A DNA stretch of 64,000 bases, taken from NCBI GenBank assembly GCA_963971575.1, contig OZ020620.1, positions 40,772,924-40,836,923 on the forward strand, given 5' to 3'. The translations under genes were made by a program, and so were the position numbers. Shown here piece after piece: positions 21,784 through 32,300 of this stretch. The stretch's first letter is position 1. Each line of letters opens with the position of its first letter. Below the pieces are notes generated by a model. The model ran no database searches. It worked only from the letters and a program-made list of their open reading frames with translations, and was not told the DNA's origin. Source of the stretch: Liopterus haemorrhoidalis (taxonomy: Eukaryota > Arthropoda > Insecta > Coleoptera > Dytiscidae).

Positions 21784-22774
21784 TAAACATTGGCCGTAAC
21801 TTGCCACGCCGTATGTAGACGCCTTAAAAGCGTCCATTTGATTATTTGGCACTGGAATCGGCATCTATTTTGCCGGTGTGTGTGAAAATACCCTGAAGTT
21901 TTCTAGATCATACCAATGATGCCTTAAAAAAAAAAAAAATTGTTCGCTCAATAGTGCAATTACTTTGTGAACATTATGAAAGAGTGTTTAGAGTTATAAA
22001 TATTTATTAATAGCGATAAAAATAAAGTTAAATTTTTCAATTTTCTCTTAAGTTTATATCCCGAAATTCCCGCTAGGGTTGTCAACGGCGCTACCTACGC
22101 AAGACAATTTCTCTATGAGAGAGTAATTCAGTTGGATATTACAGAGAAAGTTTTAAAGTGCTTCTCTTAAATGAAAAACCTACGTAGACATTAACTCCAT
22201 CTTTTAACAAAAAAATCAACTAATGTGTTCATTATTTTATTTTTCTTAATTGTTCGTCAGAAGTTTCAATTATCTTGAAATACACTGGGGATTTTTATTT
22301 ATGTTCGAAAAATAAAAATAATTTACTTCTGGACAACATTTTCATTTTAAATTAAAAAGTTTTTGTTTAACCCTAACAGATTATTTATAATTAAGTGAAC
22401 ATAGACGCGTTTTTCATTTAACTTTTAAAGTCGCCCACCATTTTTGCTAACAGTCGCATATATAATGTGTTTCATTCTTTATGTTCACAAATTAATTGCA
22501 CTATTAAGTGGATAATTTAAATTTTGCTTTTTAGAGTTTTGTAGGTATGACTAAACAAATGCACCTCCAGAACTATTTCTTAGGTAGGGCTCTAGTAAGG
22601 GGGGCTCAGAAGCCATTTTCTTGGGTGGCAAATCGTTCAATTACAGTGTCTTTCAATTTATAATAACATTAGCTGGCGTACCCGTTCTTTTTACGGTTTT
22701 TGAGATTACGACAATTTTTTTAATGGCATTATTACATTATTTGTTAAAAATACACAATTAAAAAAAATGGATGA
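21784..22774. other. Unassigned stretch
   Basis: No gene recognised. A family B-like left end (GAGTTTTGTAGGTATGAC) occurs at 22536-22553, but the body does not follow it. Confidence 0.4.
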
Positions 22775-22784
22775 GAAGTGTCAA

Positions 22785-22818
22785 TTTTCACACACTTCAG
22801 GGTTTCGCAGGTATTTAT
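22785..22818 (-). promoter_or_regulatory. Family B terminal motif
   Basis: GAAGTGTCAATTTTCACACA and the following CTTCAGGGTTTCGCAGG form the conserved terminus seen again at 44180-44225 (inverted), 49105-49150, 61354-61397 and 61513-61556. It marks copies of family B and its short internal inverted pair GTGTGAA/TTCACAC. Confidence 0.5.
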
Positions 22819-23024
22819 TAAGTAAATGATGATTATTTGGGATGCCAAAACAATGTTATGTTAAAATATTTTTTTTGTTAATTTTTATTCGAATGCCTAA
22901 TACCATTATTTAGGTTTCTAAATATAGATTAGTAATTTAACGTCCAATTTTGAATATAGGTAGAAATAGGAAATAATTTCACTCAGCTTTTTGGACAAGA
23001 AGCGTTTATTTTAACAAAACACAA

Positions 23025-23056
23025 CGTTTCGCCAACAACATTGTTGGCTTCTTCAG
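23025..23056 (-). ncRNA. Hammerhead-like motif, left arm
   Basis: On the minus strand it reads CTGAAGA, one A, a 7-bp stem (GCCAACA with TGTTGGC, 4-base loop), then GAAACGT. CUGANGA and GAAA are the two conserved strands of the hammerhead core and the hairpin corresponds to stem II. The extra A before stem II is not canonical. Cleavage activity is not shown. The position, about 60 bp from the element end, fits PLE-associated ribozymes. Confidence 0.45.
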
Positions 23057-23763
23057 GTGCTATGTTAGTTAAACGTTGCTATAACAGGCTGTACATCAAT
23101 CATCTCCAAGGATGGTGAATTGCAGAAATTCATTGACAATAATGTGTATATGAAGAAAACAGATCATAGGAAAACAGGACTTAAATTACAATTAAATATT
23201 GTAATATAATGATCAAAAATAGAAACATTCTTTAAATTTTACATTTCAAAACGAGACTAAATAAACTATAGAACTGTCCAATAATAACTTATTCATAAAT
23301 ACAATGATATCAAGTTTTATCAACGCATCAATATGACAGGCTGCGACACTATCCCCCCTGGCAACTTGGTACGCACAAATCAACAGAGTTGACAGTGTCC
23401 CACCCTGTACAACATAATGCACCGATAACCCTCGAAATCATGAAATTTTCACAACCAATAACTCAGTGAAAAGAACCAAAATGAAGTAATGAGCTTCGGA
23501 GCAATCATACAATTCAACGTACCAATCCCTCAAAACAATGGTACGCACAAAGTAATGAGAGAATGGTACCTCAGATGGTATATCAAGTCCAAAACCCTTA
23601 AGGATCCATACATCCAATTTAAATACAATAAAAATAAAAATTGCAAGAAATAATAAAAAACAAAATTTAAACCGGTACAAACACCGGAAAACCCAAAACA
23701 GTAACAGTTGGAAACCTAGAAAGATATAGAGTATTAAATCTTCATACAGTCGAACTGTTTGTT

Positions 23764-23809
23764 AAACGAACTGTTTAACACATGTTAACATGTGTTAAAC
23801 AGTTCGTTT
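23764..23809. repeat. Perfect 46-bp palindrome
   Basis: The sequence starts AAACGAACTGTTTAACACAT and is its own reverse complement over 46 bp, centred on GTTAAC. It sits near the middle of the inverted-repeat element and is a likely recombination or folding point between its arms. Confidence 0.9.
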
Positions 23810-24415
23810 TGGATTCTCTAGGGTAATAGAGTTTTTGGGTCCGATATACAGTTGGGGGTACTCTTTCCGCAGGATCTTTGTGCGTACCATCGATTTTGGG
23901 GAGTGAGTACGTCGGACTGTATGAAGATTTAATACTCTATATCTTTCTAGGTTTCCAACTGTTACTGTTTTGGTTTTTCCGGTGTTTGTACCGGTTTAAA
24001 TTTTGTTTTTTATTATTCCTTGCAATTTTTATTTTTATTGTATTTATCGGTGCATTATGTTGTACAGGATGTGACACTGTCAACTCTGTTGATTTGTGCG
24101 TACCAAGTTGCCAGGGGGAATAGTGTCGCAGCCTGTCATATTGATGCGTTGATGAAACTTGATATCATTGTATTTATGAATAAGTTATTATTGGACAGTT
24201 CTATAGTTTATTTAGTCTCGTTTTGAAATGTAAAATTTAAAGAATGTTTCTATTTTTGATCATTATATTACAATATTTAATTGTAATTTAAGTCCTGTTT
24301 TCCTATGATCTGTTTTCTTAAAATACACATTATTGTCAATGAATTTCTGCAATTCACCATCCTTGGAGATGATTGATGTACAGCCTGTTATAGCTACGTT
24401 TAACTAACATAGTAC

Positions 24416-24447
24416 CTGAAGAAGCCAACAATGTTGTTGGCGAAACG
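24416..24447 (+). ncRNA. Hammerhead-like motif, right arm
   Basis: This is the same motif as at 23025-23056, now on the plus strand, so both copies point outward. CTGAAGA, A, 7-bp hairpin and GAAACGT are unchanged between the two arms. Confidence 0.45.
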
Positions 24448-24781
24448 TTGTGTTTTGTTAAAATAAACGCTTCTTGTCCAAAAAGCTGAGTGAAATTATT
24501 TCCTATTTCGTTTCTAAATATGTGCAGTATTTTTTATTTTTTTTATATATATAGCAAGGTTCATTAAGATTTCGAAAATTGCGTCTGGCTTCCATTGGTT
24601 GTTTTAAGTCATAAATCCGCCCCTCTGATTTCGTGTATTCAATTTCAACAATTTCCACTGATTATTAAATTTACTCTTTTAAAAATTAAATGCAACATTT
24701 GCTCAAATATAACTAGAATTTTGAAAAAATTATTTAAACAAAATAAAAATGCAAGAAAAAACAGAAAAAATTAAATTGTCT

Positions 24782-24850
24782 TGAGATCGGATTGAACCTT
24801 CGTTTGCAAATTAGAACGCGAGCATGCTAACCATTACACTATCAAAGCAT
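24782..24850 (-). promoter_or_regulatory. tRNA-like block inside family B
   Basis: On the minus strand, TAGTGTAATGGTTAGCATG resembles a tRNA D-arm/A-box. It is followed about 30 bases later by GGTTCAATCC, a B-box consensus. The acceptor stem does not pair, so it is not a tRNA gene. The equivalent site in the copy at 43.73-43.80 kb also has a B-box-like GAGTTCGAATCC. It may be an internal pol III promoter inherited from a tRNA. Confidence 0.45.
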
Positions 24851-25195
24851 GCTGTAATATTATGTTACATAAGATATTAAATATTTTACATGGTCAAGAA
24901 AAAAACACAAAAAATGAATTATTTTCCGAAAACATAATCTGATAAAAATTCCTGTTGTACTATTTCGGTTCACACAAATGTACATTACTTAGAATTTTTT
25001 CAGATTTTTAGTTTAAGCCTCTGGGCTACAAGGTGTGGCACAAAATTTTTTTTTGCACAATTTTGGCAAAAATTGCAAAAAATAATTTATTTTGCAAAAA
25101 TTAAATTTTGATCGTTAATCTATGTACTAAGTGCTTTTCATTTGATACCTTACTCAGGATTATAATTATTTTTTCATCTATCAATAAGTGAGCTG

Positions 25196-26734
25196 TGAAA
25201 AAGAAAAGTGAATTTATAGTGAAAAAAACTACCCCCTCCCCCGTAACATTATTTCTAAACACCATTAATTTGTAAGACATAGGGTTGGCCTAAGAGGCTC
25301 CGGTAAATAAATTGATTCTAAAAAGGGCCCCGCAGGTTAAAAAGGATGGGAACCACTGGTCTAAAAAAAAATAGGCTTTAATAAACCAATTATTAAGTTT
25401 TGCATGGGCAGTAATCCAAAACCATTGAAAATGGCTTAAAAACCTTATAAAAATCGAAATTTTTAAGTAAAAAAAACTTCAATTTTATTGACAAATGGTA
25501 TAAATATGTATTTTTGGTCATAGATCAACAAAATTTGATCCATTTTAAAGTTTGGGCAAAAGTTTTGGAATTATAGGCAAAAAACTGACCCAAATCGGTT
25601 CTAACTGAAAAACTAGAAAAGCATGAATTTATTAAATATTTTTTTCATAATCCTAAAGCCCTTAGGTGCGCACTTGTTTAAACCTGCTTGGACATCATCT
25701 ATTTTCAACAAAAATACATAATATTATGGTTTGAATAAATTTCGTCTTGTTTTATCCTGAATAAGATAATCTGTTAATAATCTGTTATCAATATATTCCA
25801 GGAATTAACCATTCAATTAAAGAGTGTAGTAAACAACAATTTCTAACCGAATAATAACAAAAATTTTCCATTTACAATATCAGATTGCGTATACATCCGT
25901 ATCAGATTATTAGTATGATACATTAGTAGGGCTGCATGTTTTCGATATTTAGAGGTTGTTTTTTAAAGGTTACATTCGTATATAGCATGCTCAATGTTGA
26001 TAGTTTAGTTGACTACAATAGACGTGCGAATGACAGTTGTGAGTTGTGTTAGTCTTGGATTTGTTTTTATTCTGCTGTTCAGACATTACTGCATGTTTAA
26101 ACGCAGGATTAGGACGAAGGAGTATTCACAGAAATAGCACAGGTTAGTTGAATTAGTTGATTTAATAGTATAGAACAGGTAACCCCAAACTAAGGTCCAC
26201 AGCAAAAATCCAGCCCTCTAATATAAGCTAAACCCTAGATAAAGAAAATAATTGGGTACTCTTAAATGGGTCAAAAAAACTAAGGTAGATGAAGCAATAT
26301 TTCCTATCAGAATTTATTCAGAATTTAGATTAAGTAAATAGTTAACAAGTGGACAGTCATTATTGTGACGAAGGATGATTCCGTCAATAGTTCACGTCAC
26401 TCGGTTCTAATTTGCTCTCTGACTCTTAAATGAAGTTCACAGTCATACCCTGCATTTTTAGTCTTTCATTAAAGTAAGAAATCTACAAAAATTGGATCGT
26501 CGGTATCCCAGGAATCATCAGCTATCACTTTACCTGTTGACGATGTTTAATATAATATAATAATAATAATATTTATTCATGCCCTTGGGATTTGAAATAC
26601 ATTGTATCTATTGCTAATAATTTCATTGTTTTAATTACAAATTTCTTCTTTTTTCGTTTTTCTTTGAAATGTTCTTATTTATCTTCGCCTTATTTCTGTT
26701 TTCTTCGTTTTTGCTTACGTGTCTCCGTGTCTGT
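25196..26734. other. Mostly unassigned; one hAT end and a TAA-tailed fragment
   Basis: GGGAACCACTGGTC near 25348 looks like a hAT right terminus without a recognised left partner. At 26549-26600 an (ATA/ATT)n run followed by TTCATGCCCTTGGGATTTG resembles the 3' tail of a minus-strand retroposon. Around 25920-26150 nothing is recognised, although a CACAG|GTTAGT at about 26135-26145 could be a splice donor of an untranslated exon. Confidence 0.35.
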
Positions 26735-27876
26735 TTTTTTCACCTCTTGTACTATGCAGTCCTACACTGTTCAACATATTCCTTGCAGCAATATTAGATG
26801 TTGCCTACTGTGACTACTTGGGTGGTGTGTACATTCGTTATAGAGTTGACGGAGGACTACATAAATTATCAAGATTCAAAGCCACCTCTAAGTTGCAATA
26901 CTCTACAATACAGCATGCGCTCTATGCGGACGATTGTGCACTGTTATCAAGTGATCCAAATGACTTACAAGAGGCAATTTCAAGACTATCTGAAACAAGC
27001 AAGCGTTTTGGTCTGCAAATAAGTAGAACGAAAACCGAATTTATGGTAAGAGCTCCAAACATAATTAATACAATTTCTAACTTTTTTATTGACGATAAAG
27101 CTCTAAAAGAAACAAACGCTTTTAAATACCTTGGAAGCATCATTTGCTGTGATGGTAGCCTCGATGCAGAAATAAATAATCGACTATCAGCTGCTGCTAA
27201 GTCATTTGGAAGTCTTAGAAAAAGAGTATGGCTAAACCACGACCTCAGACTTGATACGAAACTTGCTGTCTATAAAGCTGTAGTGCTACCAACCCTATTG
27301 TACGCGTCAGAAACATGGACCCCGTACCGCCGACACTATCGCACTTTGGATAGATTTCACCAACGATGCCTAAGAACAATATTGAAAATAAAATGGCAGG
27401 ATCACGTCGACAATATATCTGTTCTCAATAGGGCTAACTCCACCAGTATAGAGTGTTTGCTCATGCAAAACCAACTTAGGTGGGTCGGACACGTAATACG
27501 TATGCCAGGAGAACGCCTACGGAAGCAGATACTTTACTCTGAACTGCAAACTGGCGTTCGTAATGTAGGAGCCCCGAGGAAAAGATACAAAGACGCGATA
27601 CTACAGACACTTAAAAATACAAACTTAAGCTGCCATAAATGGGAAGAGTTGGCAAAAAACCGGAATATATGGAGAAGAACTACACGGGAGGCATTATCCA
27701 TGTATGAAATCCAAAGACAGCAAGCCGTACGAGCCAAAGCAATAGCGAGGAAACAGAAAACATCGGACAACAACAGCACGGCCGTGCTAACATGCCCTAT
27801 CTGTGACAGACGTTTTACGGCCAAAATAGGTCTCTTTAGTCACCTTAGAGCACATGAAAGACGCAACACTCTATAA
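26735..27876 (+). pseudogene. LINE reverse transcriptase, 3' half, 5'-truncated
   Basis: About 380 codons are open to the stop at 27876. It begins inside reverse transcriptase block 4 (SPTLFNIFLAAILDVA, about 26757-26804). It contains the catalytic box LYADDCALLS, then FKYLGSIICCDGSLDAEINN and LLYASETWTPYRRHYRTLDR, a W-Q-D-H-V segment, and QLRWVGHVIRM. It ends with a C-terminal C2H2-type finger (CPICDRRF, then HLRAH). The endonuclease and the N-terminal half of the reverse transcriptase are missing, the usual outcome of incomplete target-primed reverse transcription. The layout resembles RTE/CR1-like insect LINEs; the clade is not resolved. The remaining frame has no stop, suggesting a fairly young copy. 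A relic of the same family is at 62290-62525. Confidence 0.88.
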
Positions 27877-27898
27877 AATAAAGAGAAGAATAAAAATG

Positions 27899-28096
<198 letters not shown>

Positions 28097-28150
28097 AGGA
28101 AATAAAAATTCTTGATTACTCGTCAAAAGTTTATAATAAAATATTAAGAG

Positions 28151-28182
28151 ACGTTTCGACTGGTAAATCCAGTCATCCTCAG
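28151..28182 (-). ncRNA. Hammerhead-like motif, left arm
   Basis: Minus strand: CTGAGGA, one T, a 6-bp stem (GACTGG with CCAGTC, loop ATTTA), then GAAACGT. It follows the same pattern as the other families here, including the single extra base before the stem. Confidence 0.45.
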
Positions 28183-28421
28183 TCTAGAGTACGTTGTCAA
28201 TATTTAAAAAAAAAAAAAGTATATTCTTATAAAAAAATATACGGAAATGAAATTGAAAAAAATTGTAGAACAGGACGGCTCGAGACAATCTCGAGCCGTC
28301 CTGTTCTACACTGCCTGTCTACTCTGTATGTGTTTGGGATGGATTTTTCAATTTCATTTCCGTATATTTTTTTATAAGAATATACTTTTTTTTTAAAAAA
28401 ATATTGACAACGTACTCTAGA

Positions 28422-28452
28422 CTAAGGATGACTGGATTTACCAGTCGAAACG
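28422..28452 (+). ncRNA. Hammerhead-like motif, right arm, mutated core
   Basis: Plus strand: CTAAGGA replaces CTGAGGA; the stem GACTGG/CCAGTC and GAAACG are kept. Loss of the core G would be expected to abolish hammerhead activity. Confidence 0.4.
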
Positions 28453-28536
28453 TCTCTTAATATTTTATAATAAACTTTTGACGAGTAATCAAGAATTTTT
28501 ATTTCCTCCTACATTTTTCGTCAAGAACAACAATCC

Positions 28537-28540
<4 letters not shown>

Positions 28541-28593
<53 letters not shown>
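28541..28593. repeat. (TA)n microsatellite, target of the LTR element
   Basis: TA repeats abut the 5' LTR, and more TA repeats (33798-33846) abut the 3' LTR. The retrotransposon therefore integrated inside a TA array, and its short TSD cannot be delimited. Confidence 0.95.
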
Positions 28594-28597
<4 letters not shown>

Positions 28598-28838
28598 AGA
28601 TATTATGCCCCAGACTGACGAGAAACACGACGCCCATGGTGCGGAGTGAAGTGCGCATGTGTCAGTCTAAGTGCAGTGTGCAGTGTGAACTGAGAATATA
28701 TGTGTGAGTAGTGAGTGAATAAGACGAACACGTAAAATGGCTGTTAAGAATGTCTAGCTCTGTAAATTAATTATTTCTATTTCAATAAATGATATTAACT
28801 GTTTGTCAAGTTATTTTGTGTGCCCGGCCCCCCTAACA
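28594..28838 (+). repeat. 5' LTR, 245 bp
   Basis: TGTTAG...CTAACA termini. An AATAAA signal lies at 28783-28788, near the expected R/U5 region. Its first 56 bp duplicate the end of the gag-pol reading frame, since that frame runs into the 3' LTR. Confidence 0.97.
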
Positions 28839-28858
28839 GTTCAGAAGTGGGATGAACA
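28839..28858 (+). promoter_or_regulatory. Probable primer-binding region of the LTR element
   Basis: The sequence right after the 5' LTR is GTTCAGAAGTGGGATGAAC. There is no TGG directly at the LTR edge, as a standard tRNA primer would need. A TGGGA lies 10 bp in. The priming tRNA, or self-priming, cannot be settled by eye. The leader from here to 29318 is untranslated. Confidence 0.35.
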
Positions 28859-29318
28859 GTGAAAAGAAATTCAAAATAGTGTTTAAAAAAATGTTTCAAC
28901 TGTGAAACGGTGTTGTTGGACAAGTGTGTCGATAAACAATAACACGAAGGTAGACAAATACTATAACATAGTGGACAAGAGTGTCGGAACATTGTGTTAT
29001 AACTGTCGAGTTGTGAATTTGAGACATTTTCGTAAAATTTGAGGTGTAAAACGCGTAGTTTTACCGGGAATTACAGAGCTAGTCGGAGCCATTTTGAATA
29101 GTTGCCGTATAGTTTGCGAGAGTAGACCTTAATGTCTTGTACATAAGAGCGTGTCGTGCAGTTGTTAAGTGCGATAGTTCCGTGCGACGGCGGTTATCAG
29201 TTGAATTTGTTGTAAATACCGGCCAGTGGTGGCGTGAAATTTTCGCTAAGAGGCACATTTTCGAACATTTGTTGACATTTTGAACACTTGAACGTGAAAG
29301 AGTGCGAGTTACGATAAA

Positions 29319-32300
29319 ATGGAGTTGGAGGACATCCAGGAAAGCGTACAGCGTGCAGAATCTCCTCTGTACACGGTTCCTTTGATGCAGTCAACGACGA
29401 GGCAGGACCAGTTGGAGCCGGATCGCCAAGCTGCGAGTGTCGACGACAAGGAGATGGAGCTGAAGCGCAAGGAGAGGGACCTTCTTCAACGAGAGATCGA
29501 GCTGCTGCAACGCGAGCGACAAAGTATGTATGTTCCAAATTTTAACTCTTTAGTACTAGACCAAACTCTTAATAGCGGGTTACATAAAGACCTGGCTGAA
29601 CAACTGTTGCCTGAATTTGATCCTGCGAAAAGTACAAATTTGACTGCTGAAAAGTGGGTCAAACGCGTCGAGGGTATTGCAAATGCGTATGGGTGGAGTC
29701 ATCTTTTATTGCTAACGAGAGTTATTTGTAAAATGAAGGGAGCTGCAAAGCAATGGTTTGAATGCAACGTAGAAGAAGTAGCCACTTGGGAACAATTTAA
29801 GGAAAAATTAATATACAGTTTTCCGTGTACGTTGGACCAAGCAGATGTGCATTTGGCACTGAGCCAAAGAAGAAAGGGACGAGAGGAAACATATGAAATG
29901 TATGTTTACTCCATGAAAGCTATAGGGCAGCGAGGAAATGTGGACGAAGGATCTTTGTTGAAATATATAATAAAAGGGTTAGGAGACAAGGAGCTAGCGC
30001 GAAGCCTGGCCATGTGTGAATTTAAAGATGTAGAAGATTTTGTGTATAAGGTGAAGAAATATGATGCCATTATGAAAAATAATGAGGATAGAAGCGTCGG
30101 AGCGAGAAGTACATTTACGCGTGATAGAAAAGAATCTAAAAATTTTCAAGTGACCGAAGGAACAGTCAGATGTTACAGATGTGACAAAAATGGACACCTG
30201 GCAAGAGACTGTACACAGGTGCCTAAGAAAACTTGTTTTAAGTGTAAAGCGGAGGGACATTTCGCTAGGGAATGCACTGCATTCTCGAATAGACAAGAAA
30301 GAACAAACAGTGGTTCTTCACAAGACCGGAAACCTAGGGTACACAAGATAGACCAAGTAAACCAGAAGCTGAAGGATGAACGATACAAAGAAGTCGAAAT
30401 AGATGGAAGAAAAATGATAGGATTCATTGATTTGGGCAGTGACGTAGTAACGCTGAGAAAAGACGTCGCTGAGCAGGAAAATATTAAATATTTAGCGAGA
30501 AAACAAATACTACGAGGGTTCGGAAAGGGAGGTTGTGAAGCACTTGGGAAGAGAACTCTTGTATTCACAGTCGATGGAATAGACATAGAATCTGAAGTGT
30601 TGATAGTACCAGAAGATTCCCAAGATGACGCAATGATAATAGGCATGTCCGCATTAAACCAGCCTGAAATAAGAATTGAGAAAGAGAAAGGAAAATTAAC
30701 TATTGAGAAGAAAGAGTTACCAGTAGTAGAGGAAACAGAAGTTGCTGAAGTTAGAAAACTAGAACCAGTGTACGACGAAGACATACAAACAGGGGAAGAT
30801 ATTGAACCGAGCCAAAGAGAGGAACTGAAGAAAACAATAGTTCACTACAGGGATTGTTTTGCGAAAAAATTAACTGAAATTGGAAAAACCAACGTTACGA
30901 CCATGAAGATCGAGGTAATAGATCAAAAGCCAGTATACCAACGTCCATATCGAATACCATATGCACAGAGAGAAGTCATGAAGAAAATTGTAGATGAATT
31001 GCTTGAAATAGGATTGATAGAAGAATCGACATCAGACTATAGCAGTCCAGCAATTTTGGTAAGGAAACAGAACGGGGAGAATAGACTCTGTATTGATTAC
31101 AGACAATTGAATAAGAAGATAAAGAAAATACAGTATCCTATGCCGATAATCGAAGAAGTCTTAGATAATTTGTCTGGCTATAAGTTTTTCAGCAAACTAG
31201 ATCTTGCTTCAGGATATTATCAGATTCCTATAGAACCGGAATGCAAATACCTCACCGCATTTGCCACAGTAAATGGGCAATATCAATTTAATTACATGCC
31301 ATTCGGGATAGTAACAGCGCCGGCAATTTTTGCAAAAATGATGGATAAGCTGGTGAAAAAGATGCGACGTGGAGATGTAGTCCACTACTTCGACGATATT
31401 TTAATACCAAGTAAGTCAATCCAAGAAGGAATGGAAAAGCTTGAAAGAGTATTGAAAGTCCTTAGGGATGCTGGAATAACGCTACGATTAGAAAAATGCC
31501 AATTCTTCGATACCAAGGTAGAATATTTAGGTTACGAAGTGACCGGAGAAGGAGTTCGGCCACAAGAGCGGAAGACAAACGCTGTGCAGAGTTTCAAAAG
31601 ACCTACAAATACCCATGAAGTGAGGCAATTCTGCGGATTAGCCTCATTTTTCCGAAAGTTCATACAGAATTTTGCCCTGTTAGCAGCACCATTAACGAGA
31701 TTGCTCCGAAAAACTGAAGAATTTGTGTGGAAGGAGGAGCAAGAGACCGCATTCGAGATTATTAAACAGAAACTCATCGAAAGACCAGTTCTTACATTAT
31801 TTGACCCTGCAAAAGAGCATCGTGTCCATACAGACGCCAGCAAGATAGGCCTAGCCGGAATTTTATTACAGAGTGATGAAAATGACTGGAGACCTGTCGC
31901 ATACTATAGTCGTCAAACAAACGATGCTGAAACTCGTTACCATAGTTATGAGTTGGAAATGTTAGCGGTAGTAGAGACAGTTGAGAGATTCAGAAACTAT
32001 TTACTCGGAAGAAAATTTGAGATTTACACTGATTGTAACGCTCTGAAAGCAACGATGTCTAAGAAAGAAATGATTCCAAGAGTAGGAAGATGGTGTCTAA
32101 AATTGTTAGAATATGAGTTTGAACTGCTTTACAGGCCAGGAAATCAAATGCAACATGTGGATGCATTGAGTAGGCAACCAAACGAACCGTCTAGAAAACC
32201 TGAAACGGTGGGTACGAAAATTATGACGCTAAGAATAAGCGAGGAAGATTGGTTATTAACCATACAAATGCAAGATGAAAAATTAAAAAGAATTAGAGAA

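Larger units (their letters stand above)
22926..24509. mobile_element. Inverted-repeat retroelement, 1584 bp, with 12-bp TSD
   Basis: The target duplication GTTTCTAAATAT flanks it exactly (22914-22925 and 24510-24521). The same single-copy sequence in the family B copy at 44.07 kb confirms the empty site. The body is a long imperfect palindrome. Outer arms are 22963-23420 with 24045-24509 and inner arms 23624-23750 with 23920-24044, with about 200 bp unique to the left arm and about 110 bp unique to the centre-right. Each arm ends outward with a CTGAAGA-hairpin-CGAAACG motif. The TSD length and motif suggest mobilisation by a Penelope-like element rather than a cut-and-paste transposase. A 37-bp tail (22926-22962) is present on the left side only. 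Confidence 0.8.
22775..25195 (-). mobile_element. Family B repeat, minus orientation, split by an inverted-repeat retroelement
   Basis: It begins with GATGAGAAGTGTCAATTTTC and CAGGGTTTCGCAGGTATTT (the family B right terminus) and runs to 22925. It resumes at 24510 and continues to about 25195, matching the plus-oriented copy 43165-44237 in reverse. It includes a tRNA-like block near 24785-24850. The far end with the TCTG tract is missing. No protein is encoded. Confidence 0.8.
28099..28506. mobile_element. Inverted-repeat element, about 410 bp, with outward hammerhead-like motifs
   Basis: The left arm begins GGAAATAAAAATTCTTGATT and the right arm ends with its reverse complement. The arms run about 190 bp and meet in a perfect hairpin around GGCTCGAGACAATCTCGAGCC (about 28275-28297). 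Only the right arm has an extra stretch, with CTGCCTGTCTACTCTG, next to the centre. Each arm carries a CTGAGGA-type motif with GAAACGT near its outer end. This repeats the design of the 22926-24509 element with unrelated sequence. Confidence 0.75.

Noticed and set aside
23438..24226. Hydrophobic frames such as the 81-codon plus-strand frame
   Set aside because: They lie in the palindrome arms, recur in mirror form on the other strand, and have no family features.
24782..24850. tRNA gene
   Set aside because: A- and B-box-like blocks are present, but arms and acceptor stem do not pair. It lies inside repeat family B.
29994..30784. Minus-strand frames of 100-200 codons opposite gag-pol
   Set aside because: Shadow frames of the polyprotein, with Ser/Phe-rich composition expected from antisense of acidic/lysine-rich coding.
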